Shown: in pieces, positions 15,379 to 24,841 of the stretch | Position numbering within the stretch: the stretch's first letter is position 1 | How the letters are laid out: every line of letters starts with the position of its first letter | NCBI GenBank assembly: GCA_963842505.1 | Contig: CAWJGZ010000001.1 | Span: 620,001 to 684,000 of the forward strand | DNA length: 64,000 nucleotides | Source of the DNA: PALSA-129 sp963842505 | GTDB lineage: Bacteria > Acidobacteriota > Terriglobia > Bryobacterales > Bryobacteraceae | Direction: 5' to 3' | Notes under the pieces: generated by a model | What the model saw: the letters and a program-made list of their open reading frames with translations, nothing else | What the model was told of the DNA's origin: nothing | The model's database searches: none | Made by a program: the position numbers and the translations under genes

Positions 15379-17382
15379 TTATTGTTTCACCCTCCCACCG
15401 CCGATGCCGCTGCGGAGGCTCGGCGGCCGTTTGGTTTTCGGGTTCACTTTGAGCCGGCCCGGCGCGTGCGTCTGGAGAGCCGGAGCCGCTGCGGCCGCCG
15501 GAACGGCCGATGTGCTGCCGGATGAGGTCGCGATGGGGATCAGCGACTGCGAATTGGAGGCGTCCGGTCCGATAATGTACAGGTAGTTATCCCCCGCGGT
15601 CAGTCCGGTGGTTGGAATGGTGATATCGATCTGGTAGAGCCCGGAGAGCCCCGGCGCCAGGCCCGCGTAAGCCACGGTCGCCTGCACCGGTGCGGTGGTC
15701 GCCGAACCGATATACGCCGTCACGGTGTTGGTCGTCCAGCTCAAGGTGCTGGTGGGCCCCAGTGCGCCGTCCGCAATCGGCGGATTTACTGTTCCTAAGC
15801 CGGTCAGGTATATGGCTACCGTCTCGCCAATCACCGCCGGACTCGTGGCCGTCACAATCGAGTAGTCGGCGTGCAACGTCGCTCCGTAACCCAGTCCGTT
15901 GGCGTTCTGTGTGAACACGCCGGGCGAGGTCTCGTTCACATACACCGGCACGGCGTTAGAAAGCACGCCGTTGTTAGTTACCTGAATGTCGGCAATCGTC
16001 CCCGGCGCCACCGCATAGGGCACAATCGCCGCGATCTGAGTGGGGCTGACGTAATAAATGGGCGCCGGCAGGCCTCCGATACTCACCTGTACATTGCCGA
16101 GCTGGGTTTGGAATGGGATTCCGGACACCACCGTGTTCGCCGCCAGGTTCGAGCCATTGAAAAGCGTCAGCAGTTCACCGGGAGAGATTCCCGCGGTGAA
16201 CGGCGCCCAACTAGCCGCATTGACGATCCCCTGCGGGTTCAGAAACACGCCCGTTCCGGTTACCGTGGGAGCCTGCAAGGCGACGCTCAGCCCCAGGTAC
16301 GGGCCGATGCCCGCCCCGATCCGTATGGCTCCGCCGGCGCCCACCGTGTAATGCGCCGACGACGTGCTGTAGGTTGAGCCGGAAGTCAGCGTGTAGGAAT
16401 CCGTGTACGTGGAATCGGTTGCCGCGGGCGTATAGTTCACGTCCTCGACGCGCTGGTGGCCCAGAATGTTTCCGCTGCCCGCGCTCAACGATCCGTAATA
16501 CGTGTCCAGGTCTCCGCCCACGTCGTCGATGCCAGCCTGGTAGTACAAGCCGGAAAAATTCGGCGTCCCGCTGCTCACTTTGACCCCCACGATCATGTCG
16601 AACGGGTTGTATCCGGTGTACGGTGAGCCGCCGAAGACGAAGTTGCCATCCTTGGAAAAATACAGGTATTTCTGCCCCGCCATCAGCGTTCCATTGGTGG
16701 GAAACGTGACCACCGCCGCGCCATTACTAAAGCTGCACGTAGGAAGGCTGGAGGAGTTTTGGGTGTAGGGTGCCGCCGTAGTACCGACGTACCCAGTAAC
16801 GACTACGTTGGTAAGGTGGCAGGCGCCATCGGCGTTCAGCGAAAACATTACGCCGAGGTTGTAGGCTGCTCCATAAGACAGATTCAGGGTCATGTCCAGA
16901 TTGGAAAAAATATACGTGCCGCTGAAAGTTGCCGCAGTTGGCAGAGGGCTGGCCAGTGGTGCGGCTATGAAAACGTCGTTATACCCGTACGCGTTATCCG
17001 TGCTGCTTCCTACAAAAATGCCTTGCTCTGAAACCAGCCCATAGATGGAGTCGCCAGTGACGTACGGACTGGAGATAAAGCCGTAACCGGATGCGGAGAT
17101 CGAATACGTGCCGCTGATAGGAAAGGTACCGTAGCCTTGGCTCGAATCGTAGACATACCACTGCCCGGAAGTCAGGGTGTAATTGCCGTTTCCGTCGAAA
17201 CTGATGTTGCCATAAAGCGAGACGGCTTCGCCCAGATCTCCATATTGGTCTCCCACCACATAAATCACCTGGCGGAAATAATACGTGCCGCTCAACATTC
17301 CATTGCCGCTGGTGTCCCAGCTTTGCGCCCGAGCGGCCAGGCCTATCGCCAGCAACAAAAAGATTCTCCGAAGGTTCCGCAT
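15379..17382 (-). CDS. Secreted TIGR03437-domain protein
   Basis: 667 aa with a signal peptide (about residues 1-20, ending 'ARAQ'). Three related beta segments begin 'LSGTYYF', 'FSGTYIF' and 'FSGLYYQ' in the first 310 residues. Residues about 385-620 form the TIGR03437 region: 'GIVNAASW', 'ISPGELLTLFNGSNL', 'PAPIYYVSPTQIAAIVPY' and 'AIYLTGLGTVNPP'. That family is strongly associated with Solibacter-like acidobacteria and lacks an assigned function. The last 40 residues are basic and Pro/Lys/Arg-rich. It is likely an extracytoplasmic or surface protein. It is unusually Ser/Thr/Gly/Tyr-rich compared with its neighbours. Confidence 0.85.
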   Translation of the reverse strand: MRNLRRIFLLLAIGLAARAQSWDTSGNGMLSGTYYFRQVIYVVGDQYGDLGEAVSLYGNISFDGNGNYTLTSGQWYVYDSSQGYGTFPISGTYSISASGYGFISSPYVTGDSIYGLVSEQGIFVGSSTDNAYGYNDVFIAAPLASPLPTAATFSGTYIFSNLDMTLNLSYGAAYNLGVMFSLNADGACHLTNVVVTGYVGTTAAPYTQNSSSLPTCSFSNGAAVVTFPTNGTLMAGQKYLYFSKDGNFVFGGSPYTGYNPFDMIVGVKVSSGTPNFSGLYYQAGIDDVGGDLDTYYGSLSAGSGNILGHQRVEDVNYTPAATDSTYTDSYTLTSGSTYSTSSAHYTVGAGGAIRIGAGIGPYLGLSVALQAPTVTGTGVFLNPQGIVNAASWAPFTAGISPGELLTLFNGSNLAANTVVSGIPFQTQLGNVQVSIGGLPAPIYYVSPTQIAAIVPYAVAPGTIADIQVTNNGVLSNAVPVYVNETSPGVFTQNANGLGYGATLHADYSIVTATSPAVIGETVAIYLTGLGTVNPPIADGALGPTSTLSWTTNTVTAYIGSATTAPVQATVAYAGLAPGLSGLYQIDITIPTTGLTAGDNYLYIIGPDASNSQSLIPIATSSGSTSAVPAAAAAPALQTHAPGRLKVNPKTKRPPSLRSGIGGGRVKQ

Positions 17383-17478
17383 CGTTTATCTGTTTAACCC
17401 CTACATCAATGTTATGGTTGCGGGGCCTGGAAAGTTTCGAAAATTTGCAGCGGCTGGCCGGCGAGAGTACCCTGAATC

Positions 17479-19074
17479 ATGCTCAAGCCTGTTGCAATTC
17501 TACTCATCGCGGCCTCCGTCGTGCTGGCCCAGGAGAGCTCCATCTCCGCCGAGCGGATCCGAGAGCATGACCGCTTCCTGTCGCTGGATTTGCTGGAAGG
17601 CCGCGGCGTGGGCGCGCGCGGCGGCGATCTGGCCACCGAATACATTGCCACTCAGTTCGCCCTGGCCGGCGCCAAACCGGCCGGCGACAATGGAACGTAT
17701 TTCCAGAAAGTCCCGCTGGTGGGCATCGAAACCCAACCCGACGCCACCCTCAACGCTTCCGTGTGGGGCAAGTTGCTGGAATTCAAGTGGCTGGACGATT
17801 TCGTGGGAGTCAGCCAGACACAGCAGCCCAATACTCGCTTCGAAGGCGAGGCTGTGTTCGTCGGCCACGGCATCACCGCTCCGGAATACAAGTGGGACGA
17901 TTTCAAAGGCGTCGACGTCAGCGGCAAGATCCTGGTCCTGTTCACCAATGAGCCGCCGTCCGACGACCCCAAGTTCTTCGACGGCCGCGCACTCACCTAT
18001 TACGGCCGGTGGGTTTACAAATTTGAAGAAGCCCAGCGCCGCGGCGCGCGCGGAGTGATCATCATCCACACCACGCCCACGGCGGGCTACGGCTGGGACG
18101 TGGTCCGCAGTTCCTGGGGCCGCGAGATGCCATACGTGAAGCTGGCGCAGGGGCAGAGAGGACTTTCCATGGCCGCGTGGATCACTCGCGAGGCCGGCGA
18201 AAAGCTGCTGGCCATGGCCGGCAAGACCGTCGACGAACTGCTGGCGGCTTCCGAAAAACCCGATTTTCAGCCGATTCCGCTGAATATCCAGATCCGCGGC
18301 CACCTACCCGCCAAGGTTCGTGAGATTGCCTCGCGCAACGTGGCTGCGATTGTGCCCGGCAGCGACCCGGTCTTGAAGAATGAAGTGGTGGTCTATTCGG
18401 CCCATTGGGACCACCTTGGTATCGCCACGCCCGTGAACGGAGACTCCATTTACAACGGCGCCATCGATAATGGCACTGGCTGCGCCATCCTGCTGGAGCT
18501 GGCCCGGGCATGGGCCGCACAGCCGCAAAAGCCCAAACGCTCGGCGCTTTTTCTGGCGGTCACGGCGGAAGAAGGCGGTCTCAGGGGCTCGGAATACTAT
18601 GTCGGCCATCCGCTCTATCCCGCCGGCAAGACCGCCATCGATCTGAACTACGACGCCCTGTACCCCTTTGGCCGCGCCAAGGATGTCGTCATCACTGGCG
18701 CCGAGCGGACCACCGTCTGGCCGCTGGCGCAGCAGATCGCCCAGCGCCTGAACCTGACCATTTCCCCCGACGACCAGCCGGAGCAGGGCCACTACTTCCG
18801 CTCCGACCACTTTTCGTTTGCCCACGGCGGCATTCCGGCCTTCTCGATCGAACACGCCACCGAGTTTGCCGGGAAACCGGAGGGTTATGGCCTCAAAATG
18901 GCGGCGGATTATAACGCCAACCACTATCACCAGCCATCCGACGAATTCCAGGCGGACTGGGATTTTACGGCCCTTCAGCAGGCAGCCGAGTACGGATTCC
19001 TGGTGGGGCGCGAGATCGCGAACCAGGATAAGCTGCCCGATTGGCGGGCCGGGGACCAGTTCCACCGGCAGTAG
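17479..19074 (+). CDS. Secreted M28-family metallopeptidase with PA domain
   Basis: 531 aa with a cleavable signal peptide (ends near 'VVLAQ'). A PA-like insert (about residues 125-240) precedes the M28 catalytic core. Zinc ligands and catalytic residues are seen in 'YSAHWDHLGI', 'GAIDNGTGCA', 'TAEEGGLRGSEYY', 'LNYDALYPFG' and 'RSDHFSFAHGGIPAF'. It is expected to release N-terminal amino acids or act on small peptides outside the cytoplasm. It is divergent from the TIGR03437 gene with about 95 bp between. Confidence 0.92.
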   Translation: MLKPVAILLIAASVVLAQESSISAERIREHDRFLSLDLLEGRGVGARGGDLATEYIATQFALAGAKPAGDNGTYFQKVPLVGIETQPDATLNASVWGKLLEFKWLDDFVGVSQTQQPNTRFEGEAVFVGHGITAPEYKWDDFKGVDVSGKILVLFTNEPPSDDPKFFDGRALTYYGRWVYKFEEAQRRGARGVIIIHTTPTAGYGWDVVRSSWGREMPYVKLAQGQRGLSMAAWITREAGEKLLAMAGKTVDELLAASEKPDFQPIPLNIQIRGHLPAKVREIASRNVAAIVPGSDPVLKNEVVVYSAHWDHLGIATPVNGDSIYNGAIDNGTGCAILLELARAWAAQPQKPKRSALFLAVTAEEGGLRGSEYYVGHPLYPAGKTAIDLNYDALYPFGRAKDVVITGAERTTVWPLAQQIAQRLNLTISPDDQPEQGHYFRSDHFSFAHGGIPAFSIEHATEFAGKPEGYGLKMAADYNANHYHQPSDEFQADWDFTALQQAAEYGFLVGREIANQDKLPDWRAGDQFHRQ

Positions 19075-19109
19075 GGTGCTGACCGGCCCGATGGTCTGCT
19101 AGCAGGGGC

Positions 19110-19135
19110 CCTCCGCTCCCTTACGGTCGCGGCTC
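19110..19135 (-). repeat. Palindromic repeat half, family A variant
   Basis: Reverse complement of the 12331-12356 segment with two mismatches. It lies in the gap between the M28 and GWxTD genes, just before a family C element. Confidence 0.6.
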
Positions 19136-19140
19136 GGCGT

Positions 19141-19177
19141 GCGGGGCGGGAATTGGATAGCTCTCCCCGCTTTGCGG
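19141..19177 (+). repeat. Structured repeat, family C, short copy
   Basis: GCGGGG (19141-19146) pairs with CCCCGC (19165-19170), and the middle reads GGGAATTGGATAGC. The same middle and flanks occur at 25950-26009 and 28985-29053. All three copies precede plus-strand genes. Confidence 0.55.
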
Positions 19178-19228
19178 TGTGAGGTGCGTTACCATGCCAA
19201 GGAGGCACAGTGTGCCCTCCAGGCACGG

Positions 19229-19257
19229 GATTGACCCTGCCAACCGCCAGACCTAAA
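19229..19257 (+). promoter_or_regulatory. Sigma-70 promoter of the GWxTD gene
   Basis: TTGACC (19229-19234), a 17-nt spacer, then TAAAAT (19252-19257). The predicted transcript starts near 19264 and excludes upstream in-frame ATGs. Confidence 0.65.
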
Positions 19258-19293
19258 ATGGGTTTAGGCGATTTGACCTGTCCGAGGAAAGCA

Positions 19294-21030
19294 GTGAACC
19301 GTATGAGCGTTACCCGTCTTTCGATTTCCTGCCTGGCTTTTTCGCTGTTGGTCTGCCTATTCGCAGCCCAGCAGCAGACCACCGACACCAAACAGCAAGA
19401 CCAAAAGAGTCAGAAGCAAGACGATAAGAAGGCCGCCAAAAAGAACGCGGACCAGCCCGAAACCAACGCCCGCCCCATGACCGACAAGGAGCGCAAGGCC
19501 AAGCAAAATGCCCTGCGCAAAGAGCTTGCCACTCCTTACCGGAAATGGCTGAATGAGGATGTAACCTACATCATCACGGACGAGGAACGCTCGGCTTTCC
19601 TGCGTCTCCAGACCGACGAAGAGCGGGAGCAGTTCATCGAACAGTTCTGGCTGCGGCGCGATCCTTCTCCGGACACCATCGAAAACGAATTCCGCGAAGA
19701 GCATTACCGGCGCATCGCCTACGCCAACGAGCATTACGCGTCGGGCATCCCCGGCTGGAAAACCGATCGCGGCCGCATCTATATTACATACGGCCCTCCG
19801 GACGAAATCGAAGACCATTCCTCGGGCGGCAGCTATGAGCGCCCCAGCGAGGAAGGCGGCGGCACCACTTCCACCTACCCCTTCCAGCAGTGGCGCTACC
19901 GCTACATCGAAGGCATCGGCAATAACATCATCATCGAATTCGTCGACCCGACCATGTCCGGGGAGTTCCACATGACCATGGACCCGTCCGAAAAGGACGC
20001 CTTGCTGTATGTGCCGAACGCCGGCCTGACGATCCTGGAGCAGATGGGCATCAGCGACAAAACGGCGCGCTTCAACAATTCCGATGGCACTCACCTGGCG
20101 GCGCCCCTGGGGGGCCTGCCCGAGAGCATGAGCGAGTTCAGCCGCCTGGAGCAGTTCTACAAACTACAGCGCCCGCCGGCCATCAAGTTCACCGACCTGG
20201 AAGCCCAGGTCAATTCGCGGATTACCTTCAACATCCTGCCGATGAAGGTGCGCGTCGATTTCTTCCCGGTTACGGACGCTTCCGTCATGACCTATGTCAC
20301 GGTTCAGTTCGCCAATAAGGATTTGCAACTGAAGACGGCGGAGGGCGTGCAGGAAGCCGAGGTCCACCTCTTCGGGGAATTTACCACCATGACGCGCCGG
20401 ATCATCGCGCCTTTTGAGGAGACTCTCAAAATCGATGGCGGCCCCAAGCAGTACCTGGTGGATTGGAGCGGCCGCCAGTCCATCGCCCAGAAAGCCGTGC
20501 CGCTGCCGCCAGGCACCTACCGGCTGGTGGTGGTATGCAAGGATGTGGTGGGCGGCAATATTAACAATTACGAGCAGGCGGTAACGGTTCCCAGGCTGGA
20601 TGCCGACCGGCTGTCCTCGAGCACCCTGATTCTGGCCGACAAGATCGAAACGGTTCCCATGCGGAGCATTGGGACGGGCCAGTTCGTGATTGGGAGCACG
20701 CTCGTGCGGCCGCGCATCGGGGATGTTTTCAAGCGTGAGGAGACTCTCGGCATCTATATGAAGCTGTACAACTTCGGCGCCGATGAGACCACTCATCACC
20801 CGGATGGTGAGGTGCGTTACGAGGTGTTCCGCACGGGCACGGCGGAACCGATTATCAGCCTCACCGAAGATGCCTCCAAGATTCCGGATGCCTCCGCCAG
20901 CCAGATCACCCTTCAAAAGCGGCTGCCGCTGCTGAGATTTGAGCCGGGCCGTTATACCATCCGGCTGAGAGTCAACGACAAAAATCGTAACCAGACCCTT
21001 ACACAATCTGCGGAATTTACGGTAACCTAA
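19294..21030 (+). CDS. GWxTD-domain secreted protein
   Basis: About 578 aa. The GTG at 19294 is chosen because GAGG lies 6 nt upstream and the promoter is at 19229-19257; the ATG at 19303 is the alternative. A hydrophobic signal segment is followed by a Gln/Lys/Asp-rich low-complexity stretch. The GWxTD domain (about residues 75-180) is clear: 'FIEQFWLRRDPSPDT', 'REEHYRRIAYANEHY' and 'GIPGWKTDRGRIYITYGPPDEI'. The rest is beta-rich, without known catalytic motifs. The domain is known from Bacteroidetes and acidobacterial envelope proteins; function unknown. Confidence 0.88.
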   Translation: MNRMSVTRLSISCLAFSLLVCLFAAQQQTTDTKQQDQKSQKQDDKKAAKKNADQPETNARPMTDKERKAKQNALRKELATPYRKWLNEDVTYIITDEERSAFLRLQTDEEREQFIEQFWLRRDPSPDTIENEFREEHYRRIAYANEHYASGIPGWKTDRGRIYITYGPPDEIEDHSSGGSYERPSEEGGGTTSTYPFQQWRYRYIEGIGNNIIIEFVDPTMSGEFHMTMDPSEKDALLYVPNAGLTILEQMGISDKTARFNNSDGTHLAAPLGGLPESMSEFSRLEQFYKLQRPPAIKFTDLEAQVNSRITFNILPMKVRVDFFPVTDASVMTYVTVQFANKDLQLKTAEGVQEAEVHLFGEFTTMTRRIIAPFEETLKIDGGPKQYLVDWSGRQSIAQKAVPLPPGTYRLVVVCKDVVGGNINNYEQAVTVPRLDADRLSSSTLILADKIETVPMRSIGTGQFVIGSTLVRPRIGDVFKREETLGIYMKLYNFGADETTHHPDGEVRYEVFRTGTAEPIISLTEDASKIPDASASQITLQKRLPLLRFEPGRYTIRLRVNDKNRNQTLTQSAEFTVT

Positions 21031-21069
21031 ACTACTAGGCAGGGATTACCCCGCCACTCACGGGCGTCG

Positions 21070-22857
21070 ATGTTAATCACGAAGACGCACAGGACGCTGA
21101 TCACGCTAGCTTTGGGGATGGCCTGTTTGGCCGCTCCCTGGCGTGCGATTGCCGCCGAACCGATGAAATTCGCGGGAGCGATTAGCGGTGTGGTGCGCAA
21201 TTCCCTGGGAGTGCCGCAGATGGGCGCGGTGGTCCTTCTCTACAACCGCCAGGACCGCAACATCGACAAGACTCTCTCCGATTCCACCGGCAGATTCCAA
21301 TTCGCGGGCCTGTTCCCCGACCTTTATTCGGTGAAAGTCTCGATTGCCACGCTGATCCCCGCGCTGAAGAAGAACATCCTGGTGCAACCGGGCATGCAGA
21401 GCGTGCTGGCGGTCAACCTCAACAGCCTCTTCAGCACCATCCAGCTTTCGTACCCGTCGCTTGAAAACGGCAGTCTGCTGACCGACGACTGGAAGTGGGC
21501 TCTGCGGACCAGTTCCGCCACCCGCGCCGTCGGGCGCTTCATGGATCCGGCCCCCGTTGCCCCTACCGAGCATGCCAACGCGTTCTCCGATACGCGCGGC
21601 ATCCTGCGGGTCTCGGCGGGCGAAGGCTCGGTATCCACCGGCGTCGCCAACGAAGCCGATCTCGGCACGGCTTTTGCTTTGGCCACCTCTTTATACGGCA
21701 GCAACAACGTGCAGTTGGCCGGTGACGTGGGACTTGGTTCGCAAACCGGCGTGCCCGCCGCCGCGTTCCGCACCAGCTATAGCCGCAACATGGGGGGCGG
21801 AAGCCCGGAAGTCTCCCTCACCATGCGGCAACTGTTTGCGCCGGCGCGCCTGGCCACCGCCCTGTCCGGGTCGGACTCCTCGCTTCCGCTGCTTCGCACT
21901 ATGTCGGCGAGCTTCGACGATCACACTCAGCTCACTGACGGCATCACTTTGCGCTACGGATTTACTTTCAATAGCGTCGCCTTCCTGGATCGAATGAACT
22001 ATGCCAGTCCGTATGCCCGGCTGACATGGGACTTGGGCGGCGGTTCGAAGCTCGAACTCACTTATACTTCCGGCGACGCCCGTCCCGATCTGGCGGCCGG
22101 CTCGCCCTCCGAAGACACCGACTTGCAGCGCGGCCTGAACACGCTCGGCCTGTTCCCGCGGATGTCCCTGCTCAACGGCAGGCCGCGGGTGCAGCGCGGC
22201 CAGGAAGACGAAATCATGTATTCCCGGAAGGCCGGCTCGCGAACCTACAGCGTGACGGTGTTCCACGAATCCATTTCCGACGCCGCTCTCACGCTGGTGG
22301 CTCCCGCCGGTCTGTATGGCGGCTCCAATGTTCTGGCGGACGTTTTCTCGGATAGTTTCATTTTCAACGCGGGCGGTTTTCAGAGCACCGGCTACACGGC
22401 CGCGATCACCCAGGATTTGGGCGAGCACGTGGCTGCGACCGTGATGTATGGTGGCGTGGGCGTGCTGACCGCCGGCAATCACGACTTGACAACCAACGAC
22501 CCGGATGAGCTGCGCTCCATGATCCACGCCGGCCACCGCCAGGTTGCGAACACGCGCGTCACCGCGACCGCGCCGCACGTCGGCACTCGCGTGGTGGTCA
22601 GTTACCAGTGGGCCCCGGATCATCGCTGGGCCATGCCGGGGAATGTCTACAGCACGCAATCCGACCAACCCGCGCCCGGCCTCAATATTTTCATTCGCCA
22701 GCCGCTGCCGGGTCTGGCGCGGCGCGTGGAAGCCACGGCCGATCTTCGCAACATGCTGGCGCAAGGCTACCTGCCGCTAGGCATGGTAAGCGGCCAGCAA
22801 GTGATGCTGGTGGAAACCCCGCGCAGCCTGCGCGGTGGGCTGGCTTTCATTTTCTAG
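21070..22857 (+). CDS. Outer-membrane-like protein with carboxypeptidase-regulatory-like domain
   Basis: 595 aa with a signal peptide ending near 'AIAAEP'. Residues about 38-110 form a CarboxypepD_reg/CNA-B-like beta sandwich ('GAISGVVRNSLGVPQMGAVVLLYN', 'SDSTGRFQFAGLFPDLYSVKVS'), as found at the start of TonB-dependent-receptor-like proteins. The remainder is long amphipathic beta-type sequence and ends '...GGLAFIF', a terminal Phe being typical of barrel proteins. No plug domain is recognisable, so it is not a standard TonB receptor. It follows the GWxTD gene by 39 bp and may be cotranscribed. Confidence 0.72.
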   Translation: MLITKTHRTLITLALGMACLAAPWRAIAAEPMKFAGAISGVVRNSLGVPQMGAVVLLYNRQDRNIDKTLSDSTGRFQFAGLFPDLYSVKVSIATLIPALKKNILVQPGMQSVLAVNLNSLFSTIQLSYPSLENGSLLTDDWKWALRTSSATRAVGRFMDPAPVAPTEHANAFSDTRGILRVSAGEGSVSTGVANEADLGTAFALATSLYGSNNVQLAGDVGLGSQTGVPAAAFRTSYSRNMGGGSPEVSLTMRQLFAPARLATALSGSDSSLPLLRTMSASFDDHTQLTDGITLRYGFTFNSVAFLDRMNYASPYARLTWDLGGGSKLELTYTSGDARPDLAAGSPSEDTDLQRGLNTLGLFPRMSLLNGRPRVQRGQEDEIMYSRKAGSRTYSVTVFHESISDAALTLVAPAGLYGGSNVLADVFSDSFIFNAGGFQSTGYTAAITQDLGEHVAATVMYGGVGVLTAGNHDLTTNDPDELRSMIHAGHRQVANTRVTATAPHVGTRVVVSYQWAPDHRWAMPGNVYSTQSDQPAPGLNIFIRQPLPGLARRVEATADLRNMLAQGYLPLGMVSGQQVMLVETPRSLRGGLAFIF

Positions 22858-22874
22858 TCCCTGGGTGATGTGGA

Positions 22875-22935
22875 GCGGGCCTCCGGCCCGCAACGCCGGC
22901 TTTCCAGCCGGCGGCCGGCGCCGACAGGGATGTCG
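22875..22935. terminator. Three consecutive hairpins between convergent genes
   Basis: GCGGGCCTCCGGCCCGC (22875-22891), GCCGGCTTTCCAGCCGGC (22895-22912) and CGACAGGGATGTCG (22922-22935) each fold back on themselves. They sit between the stops of convergent genes at 22857 and 22972, so they may end transcription from both sides. No U-tracts are present. Confidence 0.5.
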
Positions 22936-22971
22936 CCGTTGCAGACCGGAAAACCTGCTCAACATGAATCC

Positions 22972-24423
22972 TTAGTACTTCGGAACGCTGCGATCGACCT
23001 TGTCGCTCCACGCCAGGATGCCGCCCACCACGTTGCGCACGCGCTGGAAGCCCGCTTGGCGCAGCACAGCACAGGCCTTGGCGCTGCGCACGCCGCTGCG
23101 GCAGTGGATTACGATGTCGGCCGCGGGATCGAACTCGCCGACGCGCTTGGGAAACTCGCCGAGCGGAATGAGTTGCGCGCCGGGGATGTTGCAGATCCGG
23201 TACTCGTGCGGCTCGCGCACGTCAATCAGCACGAAGTCTTCTCCGCCATCGATCTTGGCCTTCAGCTCCACCACGTCGATTTCGCCTTCGTTCACATTGG
23301 CCTCCTGGGCGGGCGCGGCCGCTCCCGGTTGGGGGACGCCGCAGAATTGATGGTAATCGATCAACTTGGTAATGACCGGGTGCGCGCCGCATACCGGGCA
23401 CTCCGGATTCTTGCGCAGCTTCAACTCGCGGAAACGCATGCCCAGCGCATCGTAGAGCAACAGCCGGCCCACCAGCGGTTCGCCGATTCCCAGAATCAGC
23501 TTGACCGTTTCGGTCGCCTGGATCAGCCCGATGGTGCCGGGCAGGATGCCAAGCACGCCGCCTTCCGCGCAACTGGGCACCAGGCCCGGCGGCGGCGGTT
23601 CCGGGTAGAGGCAGCGGTAGCACGGGCCGCCTTCATACGCGAACACTGTGGCCTGTCCTTCAAAGCGAAAAATCGATCCGTAGACATTGGGCTTGCGCAG
23701 CAGCACGCAGGCGTCGTTGACCAGGTAGCGCGTGGGGAAGTTATCGGTGCCATCGACCACCAGATCGTAATCCTTCAGGATATCGAGTGCGTTTTCGCTG
23801 GTCAGGGCCACTTCGTGCCGCACAATCTCCACGTTGGGGTTGATGGCCTGCATTTTTTCCGCGGCGGAATCCAGCTTCTTGCGGCCCACGTCGGCGGTGA
23901 AGTGGATCACCTGGCGCTGCAGGTTGGTGAAGTCCACCGTGTCGAAGTCCACCAAGCCGATCTTACCCACGCCGGCGGCTGCCAGGTAAAGCCCGAGCGG
24001 CGCGCCCAAGCCGCCGGTTCCCACCAGCAGCACCTTGGCGGCTTTCAGCTTCCGCTGGCCTTCGATGCCCACTTCCGGAATGATCAGGTGACGGCTGTAG
24101 CGCAGAATCTCGTCGTTGGAAAGCGATGCTTCGGGCGGCGCGGCAACAGCCGAGCCGCCGGCGATGGAAGGCACCAGCGAAATGGTGTCGGCGTCCCTGG
24201 CGGCGGTGGAATCTTTGCTCAAATAGCGGATGTCCTCGTCGTTCAGGTAGACATTGACGAAACTGCGCACCTTGCCTTCGTCGTTAAAGATCTGCTTGCG
24301 GAGGTCGGGGAATTGCGCCGTGAGCGCGCTCAGCACTTCGCCCACCGTGGAGCCCGCCACCGTGACCGAATCCTGTTTTCCGGTGAACTGCCGCAGGGGC
24401 GTGGGAATCAAAACCTTGGCCAT
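22972..24423 (-). CDS. Triple fusion: CysO/ThiS-like carrier - MoeB/ThiF-like E1 - rhodanese
   Basis: 483 aa, three enzymes in one chain. Residues 1-90 are a ubiquitin-fold sulfur carrier ending 'SLVPSIAGG', the diglycine that E1 enzymes adenylate, here internal (Gly89-Gly90). After a 10-residue linker, residues 101-360 form a MoeB/ThiF-type activating enzyme: 'LLVGTGGLGAPLG', 'LVDFDTVDFTNLQRQ', 'DGTDNFPTRYLVND', zinc cysteines C268/C271 and C342/C345, and Cys285 in 'VPSCAEGGVLG'. Residues about 383-483 are a rhodanese with catalytic Cys441 ('HCRSGVRS'). With cysM and a JAMM protease in the same operon it probably loads sulfur on the carrier for cysteine synthesis. The carrier must be cut free after Gly90, or work in some other way. 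Confidence 0.93.
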   Translation of the reverse strand: MAKVLIPTPLRQFTGKQDSVTVAGSTVGEVLSALTAQFPDLRKQIFNDEGKVRSFVNVYLNDEDIRYLSKDSTAARDADTISLVPSIAGGSAVAAPPEASLSNDEILRYSRHLIIPEVGIEGQRKLKAAKVLLVGTGGLGAPLGLYLAAAGVGKIGLVDFDTVDFTNLQRQVIHFTADVGRKKLDSAAEKMQAINPNVEIVRHEVALTSENALDILKDYDLVVDGTDNFPTRYLVNDACVLLRKPNVYGSIFRFEGQATVFAYEGGPCYRCLYPEPPPPGLVPSCAEGGVLGILPGTIGLIQATETVKLILGIGEPLVGRLLLYDALGMRFRELKLRKNPECPVCGAHPVITKLIDYHQFCGVPQPGAAAPAQEANVNEGEIDVVELKAKIDGGEDFVLIDVREPHEYRICNIPGAQLIPLGEFPKRVGEFDPAADIVIHCRSGVRSAKACAVLRQAGFQRVRNVVGGILAWSDKVDRSVPKY

Positions 24424-24424
24424 A

Positions 24425-24841
24425 TCAGTAGATCAGCTCCTCTTTCGCCGCTTCGGTCTGGTCGAAGTTCGGCAGCCAGCTATTGGCGTGATGGAATTTG
24501 CCCTTTTGAATCGAGAGCACCACGAAGGAATACCAGGGGCAGGAATTCCGCAGGTCGGTCTGCGAAAAATACGCGTCGCAGTCCGGGTGCGAATGGTAGA
24601 TGCCGATCAGATCCATGTGGCGCTCGCGGGCGGCGCGGTCAGCGGCCAGAAGATCGCCGGGCCGCAATTCGTAGCGCGTGGCCTGCGCGCCTTCAAACGC
24701 GTTTTCGAGAGGCATGGCGGCCACTACGCTCTTCGAGTCGCCGTCGATGGCTCCCAGCATGGCGCCGACACACTCGTTGGGATATGCCTGGCGCGCGTGC
24801 GACACCATTTCTGCCCAGGGTTCGGGTTGGATGCGAATCAT
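24425..24841 (-). CDS. JAMM/MPN+ (M67) metalloprotease, Mec-like
   Basis: 138 aa from the ATG at 24841. All JAMM zinc residues are present: Glu23 ('YPNECVG'), His83, His85, Ser93 and Asp96 ('YHSHPDCDAYFSQTD'). In Mycobacterium tuberculosis the homologous Mec cleaves cysteine from the CysO-cysteine adduct. Here it sits between cysM and the carrier-E1-rhodanese fusion, so it may release cysteine, free the carrier from the fusion after Gly90, or both. Its ATG overlaps the cysM stop by one base (TAATG) and 1 nt separates its stop from the next ATG. Confidence 0.93.
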   Translation of the reverse strand: MIRIQPEPWAEMVSHARQAYPNECVGAMLGAIDGDSKSVVAAMPLENAFEGAQATRYELRPGDLLAADRAARERHMDLIGIYHSHPDCDAYFSQTDLRNSCPWYSFVVLSIQKGKFHHANSWLPNFDQTEAAKEELIY

